Numbered from the stretch's first letter, positions 1 through 15,000 are shown. The stretch is 64,000 nucleotides of DNA from Amycolatopsis coloradensis (GCF_037997115.1 NZ_CP150484.1:3914870-3978869); one strand, 5' to 3'. Program-made: numbers and translations. Notes: generated by a model from the letters alone, not told the origin.

Positions 1-1
1 C

Positions 2-3000
2 GCACTCGCCTACCACGCCTATCTCGAGGGCGAGAATCCCGGCGCGGCCTGGGAGCGCGGGCAGATGACCGCACTGCTCGACAGGCCCGGCCTCGACGAC
101 ATCCTGGGACCCGACGCCCGGCGACACGAAGTCCTCGACGACGCCCATCACGCACTGCGGACCATGTTCGCCGTCGCGCGGTCCTACGCCGAGCCGGCCG
201 CGGCCGCGCCGGAACCCGCGCCGGAATCCGGATCCGGGCTCTCCGACGTGGACTTCGTCCCGCTGCGGTCGCGCTCCGGCGCGGTCGTGGGAGTGGGCTT
301 CCCGCACTCGGACCACGAACGGGGAGTGCTCCTGGAAGCGTTCCGGAACCGCCCCGAGACCGGGGACGAGTTCACCGTTCCGCTTCACCACGACCACAAC
401 GGCTTCTCGGTCCGGACCGGGAACGGGCGGCTCGTGACCCTCGACGAGCGCGCGGTCGTCCAGCTGCTGTCCAGCATCGCCCTGCCCGGGGAAACGCACT
501 GGCGGCAGCACTCCTCCCTGGTCTTCCTCAGCTGCCGGGTGAGCAGCCCTCACCACGGCAACCGGGTGATCACCCTGACCGAACTGCTTCGCGACACGGG
601 GTTCCGGGGCGGTGTCACCGGCTTCGACACCCGAGTCGAAGTCAGACGCGACGGGACCGTACGGCCACTGGCCGATGGCGCCGAACCGGAAGAAGGAGCC
701 GTGGTCTTCGCCACGCCCCACAACGCTTCCGCAGGGGCGCTCGGGATGGGCAGCACCCTGTCGGTGAACACCGGATCCGGCCCTGGCGGCTCTTTCGGCA
801 GCTCTTGGAGCGACGACAGTTCGATCGCCTCCGATGAGGACTCGGACGCGCTCAGTATCGACTCGGACGCCGCCAGCGAGTACTCGCACTCCTCCAGCGA
901 GAGCTCGTTCGCCGTGGACGAAGCGCGACGCGAAGAAGTCAAGGCGGAACTGTCCGGACACCTGACGTTCACCGTGGAGGCCGACACGCCGGCGTCGGCC
1001 GATGTCGACGATCGGCCGGCTTTGCGGCGGCTCGCGAACGCTCTGCTGGAGGCTCACACGTTTCAGCGAGCCGATGGTCTGTCCGTGCGTGTCGAGATCA
1101 CGGGCACTCCGAGAGACACACGGATCTTCGCGGACCTGCTGCGGACGGAACTGGGGGAGGATCCGGCGCAACCGATGCCGGAGATCGCGCTCCGCACGGT
1201 GACCGCCGAGACGGTCACCGTCGAGGTCACCTTGGGCGAAGTCCCCGAGGGGTCTTCGTACGAACCGACCACGAACTCGTCCGGTGGCATCAGCTTCGAT
1301 TCCGGTCGCGAATCGGTGGATTCCTCCTGGGAGGCCCTCCACGCCGGCATGCCGTCCCTGCCTGTCCTGAAGCGGCCCTTTTACGTCTACGTGACCGGCC
1401 GTATGGGCAAGTTCGTGGTGGACGGCGTACGGATCGACGGTGCCACGCTGGCCCGGCACGTCCGGAACTCGCCGATGTTCCGGTTGCACGCGGCCGACGA
1501 CCCCTCGGTCCCGGTCGTCCTGATCGGCGCGGATCCGACGCGGCCGGACTTGACTTTCGCCGCCGCACAGGAATTCGCCAAGGCCCTGCGCGGCGACGGG
1601 CCATACCGGTCGGTGGCCGCGGCGAACGACCTGGTGGAATCGGACGCCGCGGGGACGACCGTCGTGAGAGACGGCGGAATCTTCGGCAACGTGGCGGAAA
1701 TTCTGCCGGACGACGTGCAGTGGGCGCCGCTCACCGACGTCGACGGCCGGCAGTTCGGCATGGGCTTCGTGCACGGCACGAGCTACATCAGCAATTTTTC
1801 CGCGCAACTGGAGAACACCACCGACCACAGCCTGCGGTCGGTGATCGAAACCTCTGTCGATCAGAACGGGAAGAGGCACGATGAGCCGGCCACCCAGGCA
1901 TGGGCCGATGCCACGGACGGTGCGCGGAGGAGGCCGGTGGCGCTGCATCTGGACGGCGAAATGGGCCGCTTCAAAATACCGTTGAGCAACGAAACCGCTG
2001 TGTTCAACACCCCCGAGGCCACCGCGGAGCTGATCGCGAAGGCCGGCATCTTCCAGGCCGCGACCGCGGGTGCCGTTCGCCCGCCGTTGCTGGTGTTCAC
2101 CTATTCCAATGGCACCAGTGAAATCACGACGAGCGACGCGAACCGGCGACTGCTGAGCAAGTTGCGCGCGTTGACCGGGCATTGGCAGAGCTACGAGTAC
2201 GCCGGCTTTTACCGCTTCAGCGACGCCGCCATGCTGCAGGTGCCGCGTGGCGCGGAATTCAGGAAGGGACCTCCGCCCTCGCTGGCGGAGATCGCGCACG
2301 TGGCTTCGGACGAAGTGTTCGGCTTCCCGGTTTCCGGCGGAACCCGCGCCCCCGCGGACGAGCAAGCGGTGCTGGACGAGTTCCGTGAAGCTGTCAGGGC
2401 GGGCACCGCGGACCTGGCAGGCCCTTGGGGATCGAAGGAACCTCTGGTCGTCTCGGTGCACTCCCCGGACGGGAAGTTCGCGCGCATCGAAACGCGAGAC
2501 GGTGCTGTGCTCGAGCTCAACGGGCAGGAACTGGGTGAGATGCTGCTCGCCGACCCGGATTTCGTGTGGCAGCTCAGGAGCGAACCGGAGCGGCCGGTGC
2601 TGCTGGTGGCGCGCCACGGCGGAAGCCGGGTGAACTTCGGCCGGCTGGGCTTCGATTTCGCCGGAGCCTTGCGGGCGCACCGGTTCTACCCTGACGTTTA
2701 TTCCACGCCTGGAGAGGCGAGAATCGAAGCGAACCGGATCGTCACCAGCGGAGAGCCGGGCTTCGTGAAGGTCTCGGAGCTGCGCGCCGGTGACTTGAAG
2801 ACCGACCTGTTGCACAACGATGACGGCGAGCCGGTGGCGCTGTTCGTGCGGTACCCGGGGGACGAAGCCGATTTCGCCCGAGCCGAGGCTTGGGCGAAGA
2901 ACGTCACTGCCGGCACCCTGGAGACCTACTGGTCCGATACCGCCGCCGGCCGGGTGAACGTGCCCTGGGACGCCGGTGTTCTGCCGATGTTCCTACTCCA

Positions 3001-6000
3001 CGGCGGTGGGAAGCGCGGTTCCCGAACCGTCCGGAATGACGGAGCGGCGGTGGAACTCACGCAGGCGGAACTGGGCCGGATCGTGCGGAACGACGCGGGC
3101 TTGCGCAAGGCGCTCAACCGGAGCAAGCGCCGTCCTTGGACGCGGCCCTTGGTGTTCGCCGCGCTGGACGGGGAAACCAGGGGAGTGGAGGAATTCGCCC
3201 AGACGCTGGCCGCCGGAGGTTATTCGCGCCTCATCCATCACCCGGCGGGCAGAGTGAAGCTCTTCGAGAGCGGAGGCTTCGCCACGAGCGGGATGGGGCT
3301 GAAAACACAACCCGTTCCGTCCACTGTGGAGGAGCGGTTCATCAGCCATGCGATGGCCAATGATGCCCTCGGTGTCCACGGCGAGTTCTTTCCCCTGACC
3401 GAAAACGACGCCCAGCACATGTTCCTTGCCGCGCGCAACAACGATCCGGCGGGGCTGCGCTACTACTTTCGCGAAGTGGCCGATGCGGCGACAGGCAGCG
3501 GGACCAAGTTTTATGAACCAGTCCTCTCGCCTTGGGCCGACAGCACGGTCCCGGTGTGGTTCTTGGACGGGCACGGCAGCACCGAGGGTCTCGCCTTCGG
3601 GATGGGGACGGACCGGCCCCTGCAGTTCGGTGACACGGTGGTGCGCGATGGCGGCGATGCGGCACGGGTGATCTTCGGCAGCAAGGTGTTCCAAGACGCG
3701 GGCTTCGACCCCACGGTCCGGGTCGTCCTCGGTCACTGCAAGTCGATGGTGACCGTGAACGCCACCACGATGACGCCGGCGGAGGAGCTCAAGTTCGCCC
3801 GTCAGTGGCTCACGGAGGGGACGGGCCAGGTATTCGGTGCGACCGAGATCGTCCGCGTGAGCACTCACCAGGGTTTTCGGGCGGTCGTCGGGGGGACCGG
3901 CGAGTTCGTCGAGGCACTTCCTGCGGGGCGGCGAGTCCCGTCGATCCCGCTCGCCGACCTGGCGGCGAACCGGATCGACCCCGTCGAGGTGACCTTCCCC
4001 ACCGCGGCCGCCTCCATACCGAAGTCCTCGGAAGCGCTGGTGCGTGAGGTGGCGCGAAAAGTCGCGAGAGCGGCGGCGTGGCGGCTGCGCAACACCGTGG
4101 GCCTGCCGCGGGTCACCATCACGGGCTGGGGCAAAGCAGGCATCCTGGGCGCCAAACCCGCACGCAAGCGGGGGCTGGAGCGGGCGGAAGCCCTGAGCAA
4201 GCTGTTCCACGTGGAGCTTCGTGCCGAGTCCGGGATGCTGCGTTCGCTGGGCCTGGCGATCCGGCCAGAGGACGTGCTGGTGGAGGTCATCGGTTCGGAG
4301 ACGACGTCCGGCACGGGACCGACCGGCAGGATCGACATCACGTTGCCGTGGCACGACCTCGGCGAGGAGGCTGCTCGCCCGGTCTCAGACACCTTCGTGG
4401 ACGCCGACGTGCCCGCGCTCAACAAGGCCTTCGCCCTGCTCGCCCCGGATCACGCGACGAAGGCGGCCTCGAACACCACTGCCGCATCAGACGCCGGTCC
4501 GGCGACGGACCTGCTTGCCCGTGCCCTGCCCGAAGGTGGTTCGGCGCTTTCCCGGCCCTCGCCGGACCTGGACGCCGCCGTGCCTGCCGGTCCGATCGTT
4601 TATCTTCCGTCGCACCCCGCCGCTTCGGGCGGGGTGCTCCTGTCGGCGAACGCCGCGGAGGCGGGGATTTGGGAACAGGTTTACGCCTCTTTGCCGGTGG
4701 GCCAGGACATCGGGGCCAGGCCGTTCTACGTTTTCGCGACCGCGCACCGGCAGGGGTTCGTCGTCGACGGCGAGGTGTTCGACGGTGCGTCGCTGGTCAC
4801 GCTCGTCCGGAACGCCGGCAGTTACCAGGACATGCTCGTGACCGACCCGGACGCCGAAATCGTGCTCGTCGTCTCCGGCACGATGGAACCCGCCACGTTG
4901 TGGTTCGAAGCCGGCCGGTTCGCCGAACTGATGAACAGCGAAGAGACCTATTGGCTCGTTTCGGCGGTTTACGGCATGCCCGTCACTGATCAGAACGGCG
5001 TTCCGCACCTGCCCTTTCTGTCCGAGCGGGTGGTCGTCTCCTCGCCCCGTTCGCGCTTGCGCGCCAAACCGCTCATCGACGCCTACGGCAGGGAGAGCGG
5101 CGCGGCGTTCTTCCTCGACGAGCACCAGGCGGCCGCCGTCTCCAAGACCATGAGGCTGGCCACCGACGTCTCCTCCCGGGCCGTGGGGCGGCTCGGATTC
5201 GACGCCTCCGGCAAGCCGATGATCGTCGAAGAGATCCAAGAGTGGGCACCGGCGACCACCGGTGATCGCACCCGGCCGCGTTTCCTGTTCCTGGAGAACG
5301 GTGAAGTGGGGAGCCCGGCCTTTTCGGTCAAGGACACACAGGGGCACGGATCGCTGCTCGGCCCGGTCGAGATGGCGCATTCGGTGGCGGCCGGCGGATT
5401 CTTCTCGCAGGCGGCAGGAGGCGTGCGCCCGCAGCTCGTGCTGTTCACGGTGGCACGGGCACCGTCGGCCGCTGATCAGCTCAACCAGCGTTTCCTGGCG
5501 GCGTTGCGCCGGCTCGCCGGACCCCTGCACGCCTTCACCACGTCGGGCCCCTTCTCGACCGTCGGGTTCGGCGCGTACATCCATGCCATGGGATCAGGCT
5601 TCGCTTCCCATCCTCTTCGCGCCTCGGACGTCCGCATCGAGCAGTACGGGCCGGTGTTCACCTTCCCGAACGATGCGAACCCCGGACAGGCCGAGGCCTT
5701 ACGGGCGTTCGCGGCGGGGCTGCAGGCGGGGACGACTCCGGGTACCGGGCCATGGGGCGACCGGGTGCCGGTGTTCGTCCTCCCCGACGCGTACGCGAAG
5801 TACGCCAAAATCGGCACGATCGACGGGATGCTCAGTGAGGTCGGCGGTGCCTCGGCGGCGGACATCCTGCTTGAGCTGCCCGGGTTCCGCGAGCTCCTGC
5901 AGGATCCTAAGCGACCGGTCGTTCTGCTCGGGTACGGCACCGGACGCCGGGTCAACCACGGTGGCTTCGGCTACGACTTCGCCGGTGCACTGAGGAAACG

Positions 6001-9000
6001 GAAGCTCTTCAACGATGTCTTCGCCCCGGTCTCCGCGGTAGCGGTGGACGCGGATGGACTGCACCTGCCCGCCGACGGCGGGTTCACCCGCGTCTCCACC
6101 CTGCGTGCCGGCGATGTGCGGGTCTCCACGCTCGCCGGTGCGGACGGCATGAACTTCTTGAGGGTCGTTCACTGGGGGACCGACCAGGCCGCCATGGAGC
6201 GGCTCGCGGCGTGGGCGAGGAACACGACGGCGGCGAACCTCCGTCTGGTCGGCCCCGATGGCAACCCGATACCTCTTCCGTGGGCTGGGGGCGAGCCGCC
6301 GGTGGTAGTGGTGGCCGCGCGAAACCCGCAGGCCGGGTATCTCTTCGTCCGCGCGGACGGGGAGCCCGTGGTACTGCCTGCGGGCGCACTGGCCCGCGCG
6401 CTGCGCGACGATCGCGAATTGCGGGCCATGCTCGGCAGGGAGGCCGGTCCTTCGGGAGGAAAGCGCCCGGTGCTGCTGATCGATCAGGGCACGGATCGTG
6501 CGGATCTCATCGCGTTCGCAGACGGGATGGTGCCCGGCGGCTACCGGCGGGCCTTCTACCGGATCACCGGACCGATCTCGCTCACCTCCGCCGGGCGGCT
6601 CCGCGTCGACGGGGAGATTCAGACGTACCTGCCGGAGATCCCCGACCCCCCGGCTTTCGCCAGCCACCCGCTGACCAATTCCCGTCGGGGCACGTTCGGT
6701 GAGTACTTCCCCAGCCTGACCTTCGACGCGGCGACGATGGAACGGGTCGGCTTGTACAGCCAGACCCCCGAGGTGCACGACCACTACACCAGGATCACCG
6801 CACGGGTCGACCAGACCGGTTCGGTTCAGCAGCACCACAAGCGCTTTCGCTCTCCCTGGATCGGACGCCGTACGTGGACCTCGATCGGACATGGCACCGC
6901 GCTCGGCTTCAGCGTGGCGCTGAAGACCGATTTCGAGTTCGTGCTCGGTGATGTGCTCATGATCGCCGGCGACCGCATGGCACGCGTGCTCTACCAGAGC
7001 GAGATCTACCGCGCCGGCAACCCGTCCCCGGCGAGCGACCTGGTGTTGTTCCAATGCTCGGTGCACTCCGACGAGGCCGCGCCGGACGGCAGGACGCCCG
7101 CGTACTTGCTGAGACTCGCCTGGGAACAGGGCCATGGACCGGTTTCGGTCTTCGCGGGGACCAAGCCCACCGGGCAGCTGCGAGTCGCGGAGCTCTCGGT
7201 CCACGGCGGGGATTTCGTCGAGGTATTGCCGCCGGGACAGGTCCCGCCCCCGCCGATCGAGTACCCGGGTCCGGTGCACCCTGGCGAGGGAGGACTGGGG
7301 TACGACGCCGGTGGCCGGATCGAGGAATTGCCGGATGACCGTGAGACAGGTGACACCGCGCTGGGCGCGAAGCTCGACCCTCCGGCCACCGACACGCCTC
7401 GTTCGGCACCGGTGGAGGCGTTCGCCGACCTGGACCTGACCTCGACTGCCGGGCCCGTCCCGGTCCTCACGGGTCCGGTCTCCGAGCCCGAGTCCTTTGT
7501 GGACGTCGAACGGGAACAGCGCGACGCGGTGCACGCCGAACTCGGGCGCCGACGCATCTTCGAGGTTCACGGCCGGCCGCCGCGTCTCGAAGGGCCGGAA
7601 GCACGGCGAGAGATGCAGGCCTTGGCGGAATCGCTGAAGGCGGCCACGGGATTCCAGCATGCCGACGGCTTGCCGGTGCCGCGGGTGGAGGTACGGGGGC
7701 CGGAGGCCGAGTACGTCGCCGCTCTGCTGCGCGCGGAACTGGGCGAGAACGGACCTGTGCCGCACATCGAAGCCGTGCGTGCCCCGCAGGGCACGGTGAC
7801 CGTGGACGTGTCGGTGCGAACCGCGCCCGCCGGATCGGTCCACGGGCCGACGACCTCGTCCGTGGGCGCGATCGGTTTCGATTCGGCAGGCACCTCACGC
7901 CACGCCCATTGGGAGACCCTCCACCAGGCGATGCCCGCCGAGGAGCCGCGCAAGACGTTCCGGGTGTTCGCCGAGGGAAGGGACGGCGGTTTCCTGCTCG
8001 ACGGAACCGTGGTCGACGGCACCACCCTCGCCCGGCACGTGCGGAATTCGCCGGAGTTCCGCGCACTCGCGTGGAGCCCGAAGGTACCGGTGACGCTCAT
8101 CGGCGCGGATCCGGCGAATCCCGAAGCGGCCGAGCGGGCGGCCAGGGAGTTCGCCGAGGCCCTGCGGGGCGAGGGACCGTTCCGTACCGTGCGGGCGGCG
8201 TCACACCCGCCGGCCCTCGACGGCGCCGGGCGGGCGGTGCCCGTGTCCGGCGGGAAGGTCTCCTTGGTGGCGGAGATCCGGCCGGACGACGTCGCGTGGA
8301 TTTCGCTGGAATCCGCGAACGGCCGCCGGATCGGTATGGGTTTCGCGTCGGAGAAGCGCCTGGCGCAGAATCTGCGAAGCCGGGCCTTGCTGGTGAACGA
8401 TCACACCCAGCGCACCACATTCGAATCATTCGGCTTCGGTGACGACGGCTCTCCCCGGCGGAAGTACACCATGCAGGCGTGGGCTCCGGCGACGGACGGG
8501 AGCCGTACCCGCCCGGTCGGGCTCCTGCTCGACGAGCAAGACGGCAGGTTCGACGCACCGCTGACCGACGGCAGTGTGCGGGACTTCGGTCCTGCCCGGA
8601 TGGCGGAGCTCGTCCACGGCTCTTCGATGTTCGGGCTGATGACCGGGGGGCCGGTCCGGCCTCCCTTGCTCGTGCTCACGGAGAACCCGCGGGTGAAGGA
8701 CGCCAACCCCAGCGCGAGCAACGCCAGACTGCTGGTGAGATTGCGTGAGCTCGCCGGACCGTGGGAGGCCCACGACTACGCCGGCAGATACAAGTTCACG
8801 CCCTCCATGATGGTGAACTTGGTCCGAGGCGGGAGATTCACCGAAAGCGGCGTGCCCACCTGGCAGGATGTGTCGCTCCTGGCCTCGGAGTCGGCGTGGG
8901 GTTTCCCAGTGGACGGCGGGGGACTGGACTCGAATGTGGTGCAGAACTTCTTCGACGCCCTCGACAACGGTACGGCCGCTCTGAACGGTGCGTGGGGCGG

Positions 9001-12000
9001 GGAGAAGCCGCTGGTCGTGGTGGTGGACTCGCCGGACGGGACATACGCGAGGATCACCGGTAAAGCCGGTGTCCTCATGGAACTGGACGGCCACCGGCTC
9101 GGACTGCTTTTGCTGAGCGATCCGCTGTTCCGTGTCACGCTGAAAACGAACCCGGGGCGGCCGGTGGTCCTGGTGGCACGGAACGCCGGCGCACGCGTCA
9201 ACTTCGGTGGTCTGGGCTTCGATCTCGCGGGGGCTCTGCGCGCCAACGGGTTGTATTCCGACGTGTACGCACCCTCGGGGAACGCGTGGCTGGAGCCGGA
9301 CCGGGTCGTCGCCGACGGCGAGCCAGGCTTCGCCCTCGTGTCCGAGCTGCGTGCCGGCGATCTGCGGACCGAGGTGCTGAGGAATTCCGCGGGCCAGGGA
9401 GTCGCCCTGTTCGTGCGCTTCCCGGGGGATCAGCTCCACCGCGCCCGTGCCAAGCAGTGGGCCTCTCACGCCACCGCGCACAAAGTGCGGCAGTTCTTGG
9501 TGGACAACGGCTATCAGTCTCCCTACGCGGTGCAGGCTCCTTGGCACGGGCTCCCGGTGTTCCTGCTCACCGGGGCGGGCCCGCGGGGCTACCACGCCCT
9601 CCGCAAGGACGGGGCGCCCCAGTCGCTCACTCCGTCGGAGCTGGTGAAGATCGTGCGCGCGGACCTCGACCTGCGGGCGATGATGCTTCGTGGCGAGGGG
9701 ACGGCCGCGGACCGGTCACTGGTGGTCGCCGCGCTGAACGGAGCGGGCGCAGGGCTCAGCGAGATCTCCAGCGGCCTGCAACGCGGGGGGTATTCGCGGT
9801 TCGTGTATCTGCCTCCGGGCCGGATCCGGCTGTCCTCCGACGGCGGGATCACCATCGACGGCGATACGTTCCGAGCCGCCACGCCCCTGCCTCCCAAAAC
9901 CGACAGTGTCCTCAGTTACCCCATGGCCAACGACGTCCTCGGTGTCCACGGGCAGTTCTTCCCGCTCGACGAGGGCGACGCGCACTCCATGTTCTTGCCC
10001 GCTTTCCGTGATTCCGCCGTGCGGCAGGCCTACTTCTTCCAGGAGACGACAGAGCAGGACTCCGATGGCGCGACGGTCACGCGTCTGACGCCTTACCTGT
10101 CACCGTGGGTGGGCAGTCGTCATCGACCGTGGTTCCTCGACGGTCATGGCGGATCGGACCTGATGAGTGTCTCGTTGAAGACGGACCGGCCTCTGCACAT
10201 CGGGGACAGGGTGACGCTCGCCGGGCGGTCGGGGGCGCGGATCGTGCACGGCAGCGAGATCTACCGGACGGCCGCTCCCCACCCCTCGAGCCCGATCGTG
10301 CTCGGACAGTGCAGGATGAACGCGCCGGTGGGGGGAGCGGCCCGGAATTTCGCCGAGACCTTCACGGTGGCCTGGCAGGAGCTGGTGAAAGCACCGGCCG
10401 CGGGTTTCGCGGCCACGGATGTCGTCAACGTCACCGACGCCACGGGCAGACGCGCGGTGGAGAACAGCGGCCTCTTCGCTCAAGCGAGGACGGATGGCAG
10501 GCCGGATGATCCGCCGATACCGCTGGGTGATCTCGCGGCGAGCACGATCGCGCCGGTGCCGATCGACTTCCCCGACGGTGGCACTCTGTCCGACACCGAC
10601 TACCGAACCATTCGCGAGACGGCCCGGCGCGTGGTCCGGGCGGCGGCCTGGCGGAAACGGAACGGTGTCGCCCTGCCCGAGGTGACGATCAGTGGGTTCG
10701 CCGGCAAGGACAGCGCCGAGGCCGTCGCCGCGGTGTTCAAGGACGCGGTGAACGCGGAAGCGGTGCGGATGGGCCGTCGCGGGCTCCCCGTGGACCCCGC
10801 GGACATCGTCGTCCGGGCCGTCACGGCAGAGGACGTCCAGGAGAAGGGGCTGGACGCGGAGGTCCCACGTTACGTGACCATCGAAATCGCGCTCGAACCC
10901 GCGGAGCTGGGGGAGAAGGAGATCGCCCGGACGGCCACCGACGGGAGCGCGAAGGCGATCAACGCGCTCAACAAGGCGTTCGCGCTCCTCGTACCGGGGC
11001 AACCGGCGCACAACGCGGCAGCGATCGGGCCGGTGCAGACCGAACAAGCGCGGGGCTCGGGGCAAACCGCCAACGGCCTCATCGACGCGCCCGAAGCGCT
11101 CTCGTACGGCCAGGACACGGATGTCTCGGGCGATGAGGCCCAGCCACCGCCGAAGAAGCTCAAACTTTCCCCTCGGATGATCGTCTTCGAGGGCACACCG
11201 CGGGCGATCGGTGCGGTGGCCTTCCCCGCCGACGCGGCCGAATCGACGCTGTGGCGCGAGATCTACGACGAGCTGCCTCCGCTGCCGGTCAACGGTTTGC
11301 GCAATCCGTTCTATGTTTTCGTCACCGCGCGCGACGGCGGGTTCGACGTCGACGGGCGGCTGGTCGATGGGACGGAGCTGGCCTCGTATGTGCGGTCGAA
11401 CCCGGAGTACCGGCGTGCGCTCGCGGCGGAACCCGACCTGCCGGTGAGCGTGATCGGTGTCGATTCCTCTATCCCCGGTGACTTCGCCCGGGCGCTGCGC
11501 GAATTCACCGACGCCCTTCGTGGCGACGGTCCCTACCGGGAGATGTTCGTGGCGGACCTCCCCGCGTCGCAGCAACCTCAGCACGGCGGTTTCCGCCGTA
11601 TCGCCCTGCCTCGCCTGGAAGACCTGAACTGGACGCCCCTGACCGACGCGCACGGCCGCGACTACGGCATGGGCTTCCCGACCGACGCGTGGCCGTCGGA
11701 GGCCATGGAGGCCGGCGCACGTCAAGCCACTGACCCCGCTCAACGCGTGATCGCCGGACGCCCTGAAGGGGATGACGCCTCGTACGGCGACCGTGCCGAG
11801 CAGTGGGACGAGACGATCGCGGGCTGGACGGGGGCCACCGAGGATGGCCGCGCGCGTCCGCTGCATCTGTTGCTGACGGCCGTCGGGGGCGTCGTCGTGC
11901 AGTTCAAGAACGGGATCGAGCTGGAACTGACCGAGGGCGAGGTCGCGGAACTGGCGCTGGCCACCGATGTGTTCGCGCGGGCGCGTGCGGAACAGATCCG

Positions 12001-15000
12001 GCGACCGCTGATCGTGGCCATCGCCGAGACGACCGGAGTTCCCGGTACCGACGACTTGGCTCCCGCCCTCTTGTCGGAGCTGAAGGCCTTGTCCGGGCCC
12101 TGGCAAAGTTACTCGTTCCACGGCCAGGTCACACTCGACGAACATGTCGGCTTCTTGACAGTGCCGCGGGGTGAGCGGTTCACCGAGACGCCCCTGACCC
12201 TCGGCGACGTCGATCACGTGTCCTTCGGTCCGGTCTTCGGCTTCCCCGCTGGCCCCGACCGCGCCACCGCGGCCGATACCCTCCGGCGCTTCGCCCAAGC
12301 CGTCGCCGTGGGAACGGCTGGGCTCCCGGGCGAGTGGAGCGACCGCGAGCCGATTTTCGTCTCCGCGGACGGCGCGACCGGCCACGCGACGATGGGGCTG
12401 CCGAACGGGACCCACGCGGAGGTCGAGGGAGGCGATCTGGGGAAGCAGCTGCTGTCCGACCCGGATTTCGTACACCTGCTGCGAAGTGAGCCGAAGCGGC
12501 CGGTCGTTCTGGTCTCCTCGCACGGGGCCGCCCGGAAGACTTTCGGCGGACTGGGCTTCGACGTGGCAGGCGCCCTGCGCACGGCGGGGTATTTCACGGA
12601 CGTCTACGCACCGACCGCGGGCGCTTGGATCGAGCCCGACGGGGTCACCCTGCAGAAGGGATCGGAGTTCGAGCTGGTTTCGGGCTGGCGTGCCGGCGAC
12701 CTCATGATCGGCACGCTGCGGAGCGACGACGGTTCTGTCGTGATCAAGCTCTTGCGTTCACCCGACGACGGCGACCTCGTCGAGCGGCTGCGGACATGGA
12801 TCCGCGGGGCGAGCGCCGGCGCCCTCGGACATTTCTCGGACCCGCACGGTCAGCAGCGGGAAGCCCCGTGGGGCGCGGTGGGCAAGCTGGTGTTCGTGGT
12901 CGGACGTCGTGGCCAGGACGACACCTACTCGGTTCTTCGCCATGATCGGGCTGCCGTCGAGGTCTCGCAGGAAACGCTCGGCGAGGTATTGCGCGACGAC
13001 GAGGGACTGCGCACCGATCTGGGCGACTCCGTCTTGATCCCGCTGCTGCTGGTCGGTGTCGGCGGCTCGCCGTCCTCCCTCGGCAGCTTCGCCACGGCTA
13101 TGGCGGACGGTGGCTACGCCCGTGACATGTACCGCTCACTCGGTGACGTTTCGTTCGAGAAGCCGGGCACGATCATCGTCGACGGTAAGGGGTTCGAGAC
13201 ACACGACGCGATCCCACCCACGCGAGACCGGCTGGCGACCTATCCGCAAGTGCGGTCCGACGGTGTGGTGCACGGACAGTTCTTTCCCAGCAAGCCTCTG
13301 GAAACCCCCTTGATCACGCTGCACGGTATTCACCACGTCGGGGAAAAGCAGCGAACGTATCTCAGGCAGCTTCCGGGTGACGGGGTGGGGGCCGCCACCC
13401 AGGACCTGGAGGTGGAGGCGCCCTGGGCCGGAAAAGACCCCTGGTTGATCAATGGCCACGGTTCCCTGCGCGGGCTGTTCTTCGCGCTTATGACCGGCCG
13501 GCCACATGTGCGGGGTGACGTGATCGTCCTGGACGAGTCGTCGGCGGCGAAAACCTTCTACGCCGGGGAAATCTTCGTAAAGGCGGGAGTGGAACCGGAC
13601 CGGCCGGTCGTGCTGGGTCAATGCTGGAGCAACGGCATCTCGCCGGACCAGCCCGTCTCGACGGCATTCCTGATCAAGCAGGCGTGGGAACGAGACTTCC
13701 GGCCGGTGACGATGTACGGCTCGGACACGCGCGTGCGGTTGGACACCACAGGCGGGTTGTGGTCGGCGGACGGTGGCCGCTTCACCGAAGTCGGGACCAC
13801 TCCGGCTGCGGATCAGCCGATCGCCGGTCCCGCGACGGCCGGTTCCGGGCCGATCTTGCCGCTGGGGGGCGACGGGAGTTCTCGGGACGCCGGCGTCGGG
13901 GCCGGCTCGAATCTCGCGGTGGGCCTTGCCGGTGTTCCGGATCTGCTCGATCAGCTGTCCGGCCAGATCGCCCAGATGAAGCGGCATCTGGCGGCACTCC
14001 CGCCCGGCTTGGTGCCGGAGATCCGGGCGAGGATGGAGGTGTGGGACCGGCTGCAGGCGACGCTCACGGTCACCGAACGGCAAGTGCCCGAGCTGGTGAA
14101 CAGGGTGTCCGCCGCGCGGCAGCTGACGGCCCACCTCCGCGACGTTCGCTTGAAGGCACTGGTCGGACTCCTCGAGGCGGCCGCGATCGAGGTGGCGGAC
14201 GAGGAAAACCCCCTGATCTTCCATCCTGACGGGATTCCGGGAGGAGTGAGCAGCAGGCCGGACGTCAGATTCGGCTACGAGATCGAAGCACAGCTGATGA
14301 CGGGTGACTTCGATCAGCTCGTCCAGGCTCTCGGAGCGAAGCTGGAGTCCGCCGGGTACCTGACCTGGGAAAACGGACGGCTCTTCACCGAGAAGGAAGA
14401 CACCACCACCGATGCCTGGTGGCTCAAGGAGGAACCGGCCCACGACTCCGGTATCGAGATCGTCTCGCGGATCCTGCGTGGGGACCCTGGCAGCTGGCGG
14501 GAGCTGGCTGATGTGCTGGAGATCATCCGTACGCATGGAGGTGCCGACGCACCGGACGCCGGGTACACCGGTGGGCACGTGAACTTCAGCTTCGATCAGC
14601 AGCTCCCTCTCCCGGTGTACGGGCGGTTGGCGCAGCTGAACAAGGCCTTCGAAAGTGTGCTCTACCGGCTGGGCAACCACTACGGCACGACGGCTCTGCA
14701 GAGAAAATTGTGGGCGGTCGGTCCGAACCCGATACCTCCGCCGGTCGACCAGCTCGCCACGATCGGTGATGTCCAGGGGCTGAGCGACGGCAAGTACGAC
14801 GCACTCAGTTTCGCGGCCGTTCTGGGGGACGCCGATGACAGGCTGGAATTCCGGTTCTGGGCGGGAAGCCTGGACCCGGCGGTGTGGCAGGTCCACGCCG
14901 AGATCTCGGCCGCGATGGTGCAGGCCGCCCGGGACCCGTCGATTTACCGCCGTCTCGACGAGCTGATGACCGAGCCACGACTGCTCGGCCACGATCCGGA

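Noticed and set aside
841..905. Ser/Asp-rich tract as a calcium-binding repeat
   Set aside because: The tract is low complexity and does not follow the GGxGxD nonapeptide or SD-repeat patterns; most likely a flexible linker.
2993..7843. Antisense open frames of 453 and 714 codons
   Set aside because: Shadow frames of the giant gene; compositionally biased and without any recognisable family.
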